A stretch of 14,411 nucleotides of DNA from JACDBD01 sp050743385 (GTDB lineage: Bacteria > Actinomycetota > Acidimicrobiia > IMCC26256 > JACDBD01), in the NCBI GenBank assembly GCA_050743385.1, contig JBOGFJ010000310.1:1-14411 (forward strand), read 5' to 3'. Every line of letters starts with the position of its first letter. Positions within the stretch are counted from its first letter, which is position 1. The notes beneath the pieces were generated by a model, which had not been told where the DNA came from, searched no databases, and saw nothing but the letters and a program-made list of their open reading frames with translations. Made by a program: the position numbers and the translations under genes. Shown here piece after piece: positions 5,664-12,350 of this stretch.

Positions 5664-7153
5664 TGCTTCAACGGGGACAGCCGACGGGCGGCGGCCGCCG
5701 CCGTCAGCAACGCCCGGGCCTTGTTGTGGCATTCGAGGTGCTCGTCGTCGGGATCGGAGTCGGCGACCACGCCCGCCCCCGCGGCCACACTCGCCCGCCC
5801 ATCGCGCCACAGCATCGTGCGGATCGTGATCGCGGTGTCGAGGTTGCCCGAGAAGTCGAAGTAGCCGACGACACCTGCGTACGGGCCGCGCTTCACCGGC
5901 TCGAGGTCGTCGATGATCTCCATCGCCCGCACCTTGGGGGCGCCGCTGACCGTCCCGGCCGGGAATGTCGCTCGGAGCACGTCGATCCCGTTCTTCCCGT
6001 CGGCGAGAGCGCCGGAAACCTGGCTCGTCATGTGCATCACGTGGGAATAGCGCTCGAGGGTCATGAGCTCGTCGACCCGCTCGGTGCCATAACGCACGAC
6101 CCGCCCGAGATCATTCCGGGCGAGGTCGACGAGCATGATGTGCTCGGCTCGCTCCTTCGGGTTCTCGCTCAGCTCCGCTGCCATTCGCCGGTCGTGCTCC
6201 TCGGTGCGACCACGCCACCGGGTGCCGGCGATGGGTCGGCTGACGACCCGGCCATCGAGCAGCTGCACGAGCGCCTCGGGCGACGACCCGGCGACGGTCG
6301 CCTCCGGATGACGGAGGACGTACATGTACGGCGACGGGTTCAACTGGCGCAGCACCCGGTAGACCTCGAACGGATCGACATCGCACTCGAGATCGAAACG
6401 CTGCGCCAGGATGATCTCGAAGATGTCGCCGGCGAAGATGTGCTCGCGCGCCGCCTCCACCGCGTCCTGGAACAAGCCGCCCGCCATCGTCGAGGTGAAG
6501 CCGGGCAGCTCCTCGGTGGCGTCGGGTGGCGCCGATGGTACGTACGGGAGCGGTCGCGCGAGCTCGTCGACACGGGCGTCGAGTCGCGCCTGTGCCCGGT
6601 CGTACTCGTCGCCGGCGTCGTCGCCCGGTGCGAGAAAGACGTTCTCGATCAGGAAGAGTCGCTGGCGGAAGTGGTCGAACGCGGTGACGTGCCCCGTCAG
6701 CGACATCACCGAGTCGGGATACCCGAGGTCGTCGGGGGGCGCGTCGGGCAGGCGCTCGATCTCCCGCACGACGTCGTAGCCGAGGTACCCGACGAGGCCA
6801 CCGTGGAAGGGCGGCAGCTCGGGCAGGCGCGGTGCGCGGTACCACGACAGCAGGGCCTCGAGCGCCGCCAGCGCTCCTTCGTCGTCGGGGATCCCGGGGG
6901 GATCGGCCGTGCCGGTGAGCTCGACCGAACGGCCCCGCGTCACCAGGGTGAGCGCGGGGTCGCGCCCGATGAACGAGAAGCGTCCCCAGCGCTCACCGTG
7001 CTCGACCGATTCGAGCAGGAAGCCCTCGCCGTCTCCGACGAGCTTCACGAACACCGACACCGGTGTCTCGAGGTCGGCGAGGACCTCGCGCCACACGGGC
7101 ACGACCGTGAAATCGCGCGCGAGGGCGATGAAGTCGTCGCGCGAGAGGGTCAC
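5660..7153 (-). CDS. trpE: Anthranilate synthase component I
   Basis: TrpE converts chorismate to anthranilate, the committed step of tryptophan synthesis, using ammonia supplied by a glutaminase subunit (TrpG, not in this window). The 497-residue product has the tryptophan-feedback pocket in its N-terminal part (LLES at 46-49) and NPSPYMY at 272-278. Catalytic-domain blocks include PIAGTRWRG, ELSENPKERAEHIMLVDLAR, GTVSGAPK at 400-407, and AGAGVVADSDPDDEHLECHNKA-type sequence near the end. Feedback inhibition by tryptophan is therefore likely. There is no fused glutaminase domain. The GTG at 7153 overlaps the hisI stop by 4 nt (GTGA) and has AGAAGG just upstream. Its stop overlaps ygfZ in the same way. 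The hisI-trpE order is typical of actinobacteria. Confidence 0.97.
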   Translation of the reverse strand: MTLSRDDFIALARDFTVVPVWREVLADLETPVSVFVKLVGDGEGFLLESVEHGERWGRFSFIGRDPALTLVTRGRSVELTGTADPPGIPDDEGALAALEALLSWYRAPRLPELPPFHGGLVGYLGYDVVREIERLPDAPPDDLGYPDSVMSLTGHVTAFDHFRQRLFLIENVFLAPGDDAGDEYDRAQARLDARVDELARPLPYVPSAPPDATEELPGFTSTMAGGLFQDAVEAAREHIFAGDIFEIILAQRFDLECDVDPFEVYRVLRQLNPSPYMYVLRHPEATVAGSSPEALVQLLDGRVVSRPIAGTRWRGRTEEHDRRMAAELSENPKERAEHIMLVDLARNDLGRVVRYGTERVDELMTLERYSHVMHMTSQVSGALADGKNGIDVLRATFPAGTVSGAPKVRAMEIIDDLEPVKRGPYAGVVGYFDFSGNLDTAITIRTMLWRDGRASVAAGAGVVADSDPDDEHLECHNKARALLTAAAAARRLSPLKQ

Positions 7154-7527
7154 ACCTTCTCGGGCCGGCTGCCCGACCCGAAGGAGCGGAAGAAGCAGCT
7201 GCGCTCGCCCGTGTGGCATGCGCCTCGGCCCTCCTGCTCGACGACGAGGAGGAGGGCGTCGACGTCGCAGTCGTAATACGCCTCGCGTACCCACTGGCGG
7301 TCGCCCGAGGTGTCGCCCTTGCGCCAGTGCTCCTTGCGGCTCCGGCTCCAGAACCAGGTACGGCCCTCCTCGAGCGTGCGCCGCAGCGCCTCGGCATCCA
7401 TCCACGCCAGCATGAGCACCCGGCCGGTGCCCTGCTCCTGGACGATGGCGGGCACCAGCCCGTCGTCGTCGTACGCCACCGCCGCCACCTCCTCGGCGGT
7501 CACGGCAATGGGCGTCGCGGTGGGCAT
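7150..7527 (-). CDS. hisI: Phosphoribosyl-AMP cyclohydrolase
   Basis: HisI opens the adenine ring of phosphoribosyl-AMP in histidine biosynthesis, as a cytoplasmic zinc enzyme. The 125-residue product is the single-domain form without the HisE pyrophosphohydrolase. Conserved parts are LMLAWMDAEALRRTLEEG, WFWSRSRKEHWRKGDTSG, and the metal-binding blocks DCDVDALLL (D86, C87, D88, D90) and GACHTGERSCF (C104, C111). The ATG at 7527 is supported by TAGTCT 8 nt upstream and by the lack of a Shine-Dalgarno sequence. It is the first gene of the hisI-trpE-ygfZ transcription unit; trpE starts inside its stop codon. It is divergent from the oligopeptidase gene with 68 bp between starts. No attenuator-like peptide rich in Trp or His is visible. 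Confidence 0.96.
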   Translation of the reverse strand: MPTATPIAVTAEEVAAVAYDDDGLVPAIVQEQGTGRVLMLAWMDAEALRRTLEEGRTWFWSRSRKEHWRKGDTSGDRQWVREAYYDCDVDALLLVVEQEGRGACHTGERSCFFRSFGSGSRPEKV

Positions 7528-7535
7528 GGCACCCC

Positions 7536-7541
7536 AGACTA
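7536..7541 (-). promoter_or_regulatory. Candidate -10 element for leaderless hisI operon (TAGTCT)
   Basis: TAGTCT fits TANNNT and ends 8 nt before the hisI ATG. A weak -35-like GCGACA lies about 19 nt further upstream on the minus strand. With no room for a leader, classical ribosome-mediated attenuation at this promoter is unlikely. Confidence 0.5.
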
Positions 7542-7595
7542 CCGGCGCATTCTCGCGTTCTGTCGCCGTTTGGACGCGTGCGAGACTCCCCGACG

Positions 7596-9701
7596 ATGTC
7601 CAACGTGCCGCGCCCTCCCGTCGCGCCCCGACGGCCACACGCGCTGCGCGCCCATGGCGACGAGCGCGTCGACGACTGGTACTGGCTGCGCGAACGCGAC
7701 GACCCCGATGTGCGCGCCTATCTCGAGGCCGAGAACGCCCACACGCAGGCCGTGGGCGCCACGACCGAGAAGCTTCGCGGCCGGCTGTATGAGGAGATCG
7801 TCGGCCGGGTGCAGGAGACCGACGTGTCCGCGCCCGTCGCCAAGGGCCCCTTCGAGTACTTCACGCGCACGATCGAGCAGGAGCAGTACGCGGTGCATTG
7901 CCGCCGACCTGCCGACAAGAGCGGGCTCCCCGACGCCTTCGCGCCACCAGGCACCTCGCCAGAGGAAGAGGTGATGCTCGACGAGAACGCGCTCGCCACG
8001 GGACACGACTACTTCGCGCTCGGCGGTTTCTCGGTGAGCCCCGACCACGGGCTGCTCGGGTACTCCACCGACGTGACGGGCGGCGAGCGCTACCAGCTGC
8101 GGTTCCGAGACCTCACGACCGGCGCCGATCTGCCCGACGTCGTCCCCGACGTGTACTACGGCCTCGCCTGGGCGAGCGACAGCCGCACGATCTTCTACAC
8201 CCGTCCCGACGAGGCGATGCGACCGTGGCAGGTCTGGCGACACAGCCTCGGTACGCCGGCCACCGACGACGCGCTCGTGCGCCAGGAGGACGACGACCGG
8301 TATTACGCGTCGGTCGAGCGCACCCGCACGGGCCGCTTCATCGTGCTCACGTTCGGCTCGAAGCTGACGACCGAGGTGTGGCTCGTCGACGCCGACGCGC
8401 CCGACGCCGCACCGCGGGTGGTGGAGCCGCGGGCGCAGGGTGTCGAGTACCGCGTCGAGCACCACGCCGCGACCGACGGCGACCGCCTCTACGTGCTCAC
8501 CAACGCCGACGGGGCCGAGAACTTCAAGCTCATGGTTGCGCCCGTCACCAGCCCCGGTCGTGCCGCCTGGGAGGAGGTGGTCGGGCACCGGCGCGACGTC
8601 CGGCTCGAGGACGTCGACGCCTTCGCCGGCCATCTCGTCGTCTCCGAACGCGGCGAGGGGCTCGAGCGGCTGGTCGTGCATCGTCTCGCGGACGGTGAGG
8701 CCCACACGGTCGCCATGCCCGAGCCCGTGTACTCCGCCTGGGTCGGCGCGAACCTCGAGTTCGCCACGACGACGCTGCGCTTCGGATACTCGTCGCTGGC
8801 CACGCCGGCATCGGCCTACGACTACGACCTCGACGCCCGGACGACGACGCTGGTGAAGCGTCAGCCGGTCCGCGGCGGTTACGACCCCGACGCCTACGAG
8901 ACCGAGCGGGTGTGGGCGACCGCCGCCGACGGCACGCGCGTGCCGATCTCACTGGTGCACCGGCGCGGACTGGCCCGCGACGGGCAGGCGCCGTTGCTGC
9001 TCTACGGGTACGGCTCGTACGAGGTGTCGATCGATCCGACGTTCTCGTCGGTACGCCTCGGCCTCCTCGAGCGTGGCTTCGTGTGGGCGATCGCGCACGT
9101 GCGCGGCGGGGGCGAGCTCGGGCGCCACTGGTACGAAGACGGCAAGCTCAGCCGCAAGGCCAACACCTTCACCGACTTCATCGCCTGCGCCGAGCATCTC
9201 GTCGCCGAGGGCTACACGTCGCCGGACCGCCTCCTGGCGCGCGGCGGCAGCGCCGGCGGTCTCCTGATGGGCGCGGTCGTGAACGCACGCCCCGACCTTT
9301 TCGGGGCCGTGGTCGCGGAGGTGCCCTTCGTCGACTGCCTCACGACGATCCTCGACGAGACGCTGCCGCTCACGGTCACCGAGTGGGAGGAGTGGGGCAA
9401 CCCGGTGGCCGATCCCGATATCTACCGGCTCATGAAGTCGTACTCGCCCTACGACAACGTCGAGGCCAAGGAGTATCCGGCGCTGCTCGTGACCGGCGGG
9501 CTCAACGACCCGCGCGTCCAGTACTGGGAGCCGGCAAAGTGGGTGGCGAAGCTGCGCGCCACCAAGACCGACGACCACCCGCTGCTCCTGAAGATGGAGA
9601 TGGGCGCGGGACACGCCGGACCCTCGGGCCGCTACGACGCCTGGCGCGACGAAGCCTTCGTCCTCGCCTTCGTACTCGACCAGGTCGGGATCGCGGAGTA
9701 A
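7596..9701 (+). CDS. ptrB: Oligopeptidase B (S9A prolyl oligopeptidase family)
   Basis: A 701-residue serine peptidase that would cleave short peptides after basic residues, as oligopeptidase B does; it has no signal peptide and should be cytoplasmic. The N-terminal part (about 1-415) is a beta-propeller domain, beginning with DDWYWLRERDDPDVRAYLEAEN. The catalytic alpha/beta domain has YGYGSYE, RGGGELGRHWYEDGK, the nucleophile Ser552 in GGSAGG, Asp638 in LNDPRV and His673 in GAGHAGPSGR. Length is normal for oligopeptidase B (about 680-730). The ATG at 7596 is preferred; a GTG at 7578 in frame would add six residues but has no support. Upstream of the ATG the hexamer GAGACT at the 8-nt spacing is only a partial -10 match. 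It converges on the nuclease gene, with a perfect palindrome between them. Confidence 0.95.
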   Translation: MSNVPRPPVAPRRPHALRAHGDERVDDWYWLRERDDPDVRAYLEAENAHTQAVGATTEKLRGRLYEEIVGRVQETDVSAPVAKGPFEYFTRTIEQEQYAVHCRRPADKSGLPDAFAPPGTSPEEEVMLDENALATGHDYFALGGFSVSPDHGLLGYSTDVTGGERYQLRFRDLTTGADLPDVVPDVYYGLAWASDSRTIFYTRPDEAMRPWQVWRHSLGTPATDDALVRQEDDDRYYASVERTRTGRFIVLTFGSKLTTEVWLVDADAPDAAPRVVEPRAQGVEYRVEHHAATDGDRLYVLTNADGAENFKLMVAPVTSPGRAAWEEVVGHRRDVRLEDVDAFAGHLVVSERGEGLERLVVHRLADGEAHTVAMPEPVYSAWVGANLEFATTTLRFGYSSLATPASAYDYDLDARTTTLVKRQPVRGGYDPDAYETERVWATAADGTRVPISLVHRRGLARDGQAPLLLYGYGSYEVSIDPTFSSVRLGLLERGFVWAIAHVRGGGELGRHWYEDGKLSRKANTFTDFIACAEHLVAEGYTSPDRLLARGGSAGGLLMGAVVNARPDLFGAVVAEVPFVDCLTTILDETLPLTVTEWEEWGNPVADPDIYRLMKSYSPYDNVEAKEYPALLVTGGLNDPRVQYWEPAKWVAKLRATKTDDHPLLLKMEMGAGHAGPSGRYDAWRDEAFVLAFVLDQVGIAE

Positions 9702-9766
9702 CCCCTTTTCGTTTTGGCGTCAGTATCCGGCGCACAGCGCCGCTTGTTGACGCCAAAACGTGGGGT
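9701..9766. repeat. Long palindrome, copy 1, filling the ptrB/nuclease convergent gap
   Basis: Three nested stems: ACCCC (9701-9705) with GGGGT (9762-9766); the 13-bp CGTTTTGGCGTCA (9710-9722) with TGACGCCAAAACG (9748-9760), perfect; and CGGCGC (9728-9733) with GCGCCG (9737-9742) around the loop ACA. It occupies the space between the two facing stop codons exactly, so it could terminate both genes, but no T-tract follows on either side. A second copy lies at 10725-10787 beyond the nuclease gene, in the same orientation. Confidence 0.85.
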
Positions 9767-10684
9767 TCAGCTGCGCCGGGCGCCCCGAATCGCCGCACAG
9801 AGCTGCGGACCGCCCTCCCGCAGATCAGCCGCCGTCACCGCGATCGGAATCCAGCCGACCGCGATGATCCGGGCTCGCCGGCCTGTATCACGGTCATGCG
9901 CGAGACGGCCGGCGTGCTCCTGGTAGCTGTCGTATTCGAGTGCGATGCGATGCTCGGGGTAGGCCGCGTCGACGCGGGCCACGAACCGGCCGCCGACCCG
10001 GATCTCGAATTGCGGGACGGGCTCCGGAAGACCATTGCGGCGCAGCACCTGGAGCATCATCGTCTCCATCTCGCTGTCGGGAACGGCTCGGTCGGGGCTC
10101 TTGGCGTCGAGCAGGGTACGGAGGGACCGGACACCGTTCCGGCCGCTCCTCGCTAGACGGGTCAATGTTGCGCCAACGCTCGACAAGGTGACGAGACCTC
10201 TTCGCTCGGCCGCGTCGAGGGCCATCTCGACGACCGACGGGCTGCAGACTGCGCCGAGATCCAGCAGCGTCCGCTCGGGACTCGTCACCGGGATGCCGTC
10301 GACCTCCGCGAGATCGATCGGCTCGAGGCCTTTGCTCTCGTGCACCACGAGACCCTCGTGCTGAGCCCGCCGCCAGCGAGGACAGATGATCTCGGCCACA
10401 CCACGCCGACGGCCGGCGAGATCCCAGAGCGCGGCTGCCGAACGATGCGAGGCCGCGGCCCGGAAGCCGCCCGCCCAGCAGGCCGCGAGGAGCCGCCCAC
10501 GCCAGGTCGGCGGAGCGCCGGCGATCTTGTACGCGAGGTCGTAGAGCCGTTCCCACTCGCCCCGCTCGAGCCGGCGACGGATCTGGTCCGGCGTGAACCC
10601 CGCCTCCCGAGCGTGCACACGGGCGAAGATGCCGTGATAGCCCGCGGCAATCTCGGCGATGGCGGCATCTCGGCAGCGTGACAT
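9767..10684 (-). CDS. AbiEi-like N-terminal domain plus DUF559 (Vsr-like) nuclease protein
   Basis: A 305-residue two-domain protein. Residues about 5-55 (IAEIAAGYHGIF...GFTPDQIRRRLERGEWERL) look like the winged-helix domain found at the start of AbiEi-type antitoxins, followed by the HRSAAALWDL block common in this family. The C-terminal part (about 203-300) resembles DUF559, a PD-(D/E)xK/Vsr-type nuclease fold: E205, VDAAYPEHRIALEYD with D239, E250 and D252, then H257, D264 and the GW-IPIAVT strand. Such proteins are numerous in actinobacteria and mostly uncharacterised. No AbiEii-like nucleotidyltransferase toxin is adjacent, so a toxin-antitoxin role is doubtful. The ATG at 10684 has GGTGGG about 9 nt upstream; a TTG at 10714 would add ten residues. 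The gene lies between two palindrome copies, which suggests it arrived as a unit. Confidence 0.8.
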   Translation of the reverse strand: MSRCRDAAIAEIAAGYHGIFARVHAREAGFTPDQIRRRLERGEWERLYDLAYKIAGAPPTWRGRLLAACWAGGFRAAASHRSAAALWDLAGRRRGVAEIICPRWRRAQHEGLVVHESKGLEPIDLAEVDGIPVTSPERTLLDLGAVCSPSVVEMALDAAERRGLVTLSSVGATLTRLARSGRNGVRSLRTLLDAKSPDRAVPDSEMETMMLQVLRRNGLPEPVPQFEIRVGGRFVARVDAAYPEHRIALEYDSYQEHAGRLAHDRDTGRRARIIAVGWIPIAVTAADLREGGPQLCAAIRGARRS

Positions 10685-10724
10685 GGCGCAAATCCCACCA
10701 GCCGGGTACGACAATTACGCCGGT

Positions 10725-10787
10725 CCCCTCGTTTTGGCGTCAGGAACCGGCATCCCGCGCCGTTTGTTGACGCCAAAAGCTTGGGGG
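10725..10787. repeat. Long palindrome, copy 2, between nuclease gene and thioesterase gene
   Basis: Same design and orientation as copy 1. CCCC (10725-10728) pairs with GGGG (within 10783-10787). TTTTGGCGTCA (10732-10742) pairs perfectly with TGACGCCAAAA (10768-10778). The inner CCGGC/GCCG arms are looser. The 25 nt between the main arms match copy 1 at 18 positions, so the shared identity extends past what stem pairing requires. It lies about 20 nt past the thioesterase stop and may terminate that gene. Confidence 0.8.
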
Positions 10788-10807
10788 TGAGCCAAGACGC
10801 CGCGGAG

Positions 10808-11632
10808 TCACCCCGGCAGGGGCATCACCGCGGCGAGCTGGCGCGACTGGGCGACGAGCACGCCGTCGGCGGTCCAGATCTCGCCGTCCTCCTCGAGAAA
10901 CCCCTCGGCCACCACTCCAGTGCGGAACACCGCGAACACGAAGTCGTCGGCACGCGCGCCCGCGACGGGGAGCGCCGAGCGGAAATGGATCGTCAGGTCG
11001 ACCGTCGGCACCACGATGGGCTCGTCGATGCGACTGAAGATCGCGGGCACAGCGGCGTCGGTCATCGCGGCCGCGACCGCCGCGTCGACGACGCGTCGCT
11101 CCGGAAGGCGGATCCAACATCCGGCGACGGCCTCGTCCTCGGGCTGTCCCCCGCGCATCCGGGGCGTCCCGAGCACCCAACGGCTCTCCCAGCGACCCGC
11201 GATCGGCGGGGCGTCGGGCGGCAACGTCAGTGGCGGGACCGCGGCCGCCGGTGGCACGTCGGGCATCGTCAGGTCGCACAGCTCGGGACCGGGGCGGGGG
11301 CGTGAGAACGCCCCGAGCGCGAGCCCGATGAGGCGCCCGCCCTGCTCCAAGCGCGCCGAGGTCGAGGTGAGCGAGCGTCCGGCGCGCTCGATCGTCGTCG
11401 CGATGGTCAGCGATCCCTCGGTCGGTGGTTGCGTGTAGTGGATCGTGAGCGAACGGGGGGCCCGCTCGGAATCGTCGACGGCGGCGGCCAGCGCGTGCAG
11501 CACGATCGCCGCGAGGTACCCGCCGTTGGGCCCGCGCATCACCCACCACGACGTGTCGAGGTTGCTCTCGTAGCGGCCGCCTCCGAGCGGCATGACCGCC
11601 GTCTCGCGATCGAAGTCGAAGCTCGGAGCCAT
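10808..11632 (-). CDS. Thioesterase-like double-hotdog protein
   Basis: A 274-residue protein resembling the thioesterase-like superfamily (acyl-CoA thioesterase II/TesB-type double hotdog), which hydrolyses acyl-CoA thioesters. The first hotdog (about 4-120) has SWWVMRGPNGGYLAAIVLHA, where GPNGGY begins the central helix, and SLTIHYTQPPTEG. The second (about 140-270) has VDLTIHFRSALP at 211-222 and EIWTADGVLVAQSRQLA at 251-267, the usual closing strand. The substrate cannot be deduced, and the catalytic Asp-Thr-Gln set of TesB is not clearly visible. The ATG at 11632 has TAGAGT 9 nt upstream and no Shine-Dalgarno sequence. The gene is divergent from an alpha/beta hydrolase gene with only 27 bp between starts, so the two may share control. 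A long palindrome follows its stop. Confidence 0.8.
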   Translation of the reverse strand: MAPSFDFDRETAVMPLGGGRYESNLDTSWWVMRGPNGGYLAAIVLHALAAAVDDSERAPRSLTIHYTQPPTEGSLTIATTIERAGRSLTSTSARLEQGGRLIGLALGAFSRPRPGPELCDLTMPDVPPAAAVPPLTLPPDAPPIAGRWESRWVLGTPRMRGGQPEDEAVAGCWIRLPERRVVDAAVAAAMTDAAVPAIFSRIDEPIVVPTVDLTIHFRSALPVAGARADDFVFAVFRTGVVAEGFLEEDGEIWTADGVLVAQSRQLAAVMPLPG

Positions 11633-11641
11633 GAGCGCGGC

Positions 11642-11647
11642 ACTCTA
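11642..11647 (-). promoter_or_regulatory. Candidate -10 element for leaderless thioesterase gene (TAGAGT)
   Basis: TAGAGT fits TANNNT and ends 9 nt before the ATG at 11632. It shares its TA (11646-11647) with the -10 of the divergent hydrolase gene, so the two hexamers overlap by two bases. Confidence 0.5.
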
Positions 11648-11651
11648 CGCT
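11646..11651 (+). promoter_or_regulatory. Candidate -10 element for leaderless alpha/beta hydrolase gene (TACGCT)
   Basis: TACGCT fits TANNNT and ends 8 nt before the ATG at 11660. It overlaps the thioesterase -10 by two bases. The 27-bp gap has no room for a ribosome binding site beyond the hexamer, and no -35 was recognised. Any -35 would lie inside the thioesterase coding sequence. Confidence 0.5.
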
Positions 11652-11659
11652 GCCACCGG

Positions 11660-12301
11660 ATGCCGGAACCCGTGTCGTTGACGACCGCCGACGGGGTGAC
11701 GCTCGAGGGTGAGATCGAGCGTCCAGCGGGAGCGCCGCGCGCCGGGATGGTGTTGTGCCACCCGCACCCGCAGTACGGCGGGACGATGCGGTCGATCGTC
11801 ATCAGCGCCCTGTTTGACGCACTTCCGCAGGCGGGTATTGCTTGCCTGCGATTCAACTTCCGCGGGGTCGAGGGCAGCGAGGGTGCGTACGACGCCGGCA
11901 ACCTCGAGCGCGTCGACGCCGAGAGCGCCGTCGCGCTCCTCGCGCCCGAGCTCGAGACCCCGGCTCCCCTGGTGCTCGCGGGCTGGTCGTTCGGCGCCGA
12001 CATGGCCTTGTCAGTGCGTGCCGACGCGGTGACGGCCTGGCTCGCGATCGCGCCGCCACTGCGCTCGGTCCACGACCTCGCCGGCCTCGCTGGCGACCCC
12101 CGACCGAAGCTCCTGGCCCTCGCCCAGCACGACGAGGTCCGCGATCCCGCCGAGGTCGTCTCCGAGGCCGACACGTGGGCGAACGCCGACGTCCAGGTGA
12201 TCGGGGGCGCCTCCCACTTCTTCATGGGCCGCACCGACCGCCTCGTCGAGCTCGCCGCGACCTATCTCGACCGGCTCACCGGGAGCGCGCCGGCGACCTA
12301 G
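11660..12301 (+). CDS. Small alpha/beta hydrolase
   Basis: A 213-residue alpha/beta hydrolase with a complete triad: nucleophile Ser110 in GWSFGAD, Asp158 in ALAQHDEV, and His186 in GGASHFFMGR. HPHPQYGGTM at 34-43 is the segment that often forms the oxyanion hole in the small hydrolases related to dienelactone hydrolase. RFNFRGVEGSEGAYD also fits that group. There is no lid domain, signal peptide or membrane segment, so it should be a compact cytoplasmic esterase or thioesterase; the substrate is unknown. The ATG at 11660 has TACGCT 8 nt upstream. It is divergent from the thioesterase gene and 49 nt upstream of the acyltransferase gene on the same strand. Pairing with a thioesterase hints at acyl-ester metabolism, but this is only contextual. 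Confidence 0.85.
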   Translation: MPEPVSLTTADGVTLEGEIERPAGAPRAGMVLCHPHPQYGGTMRSIVISALFDALPQAGIACLRFNFRGVEGSEGAYDAGNLERVDAESAVALLAPELETPAPLVLAGWSFGADMALSVRADAVTAWLAIAPPLRSVHDLAGLAGDPRPKLLALAQHDEVRDPAEVVSEADTWANADVQVIGGASHFFMGRTDRLVELAATYLDRLTGSAPAT

Positions 12302-12310
12302 TCCATCCTG

Positions 12311-12316
12311 TACCAT
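12311..12316 (+). promoter_or_regulatory. Possible -10 element of the acyltransferase gene (TACCAT)
   Basis: TACCAT fits TANNNT in the 49-nt gap after the hydrolase gene. It lies 34 nt before the GTG, so this transcript would have a short leader with a ribosome site. The -35 position has no recognisable hexamer, so read-through from the hydrolase promoter is equally possible. Confidence 0.3.
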
Positions 12317-12340
12317 TTGTCCGGAACGGGGCGGCTCCGC

Positions 12341-12346
12341 GGAGGG
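12341..12346 (+). promoter_or_regulatory. Strong Shine-Dalgarno that fixes the acyltransferase GTG start
   Basis: GGAGGG ends 4 nt before the GTG at 12351 and is the best ribosome binding site in the window. It supports a GTG start where the reading frame has no nearby ATG, and it contrasts with the leaderless-type neighbours. Confidence 0.75.
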
Positions 12347-12350
12347 GGAC

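Noticed and set aside
7578..7595. GTG start of oligopeptidase B six codons upstream of the ATG
   Set aside because: No ribosome site or -10 hexamer precedes it; the ATG at 7596 at least has a partial -10 match (GAGACT) at the usual spacing.
9767..10684. Bona fide AbiE type IV toxin-antitoxin pair
   Set aside because: No AbiEii-like nucleotidyltransferase gene is adjacent; the neighbours are oligopeptidase B and a thioesterase.
10685..10714. TTG start of the nuclease gene ten codons upstream
   Set aside because: TTG is a rare start and nothing supports it, whereas the ATG at 10684 has GGTGGG about 9 nt upstream.
9701..10787. CRISPR array or insertion sequence from the repeated palindromes
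   Set aside because: There are only two copies about 1 kb apart, with no regular spacers, no transposase gene and no target-site duplication that I could see.
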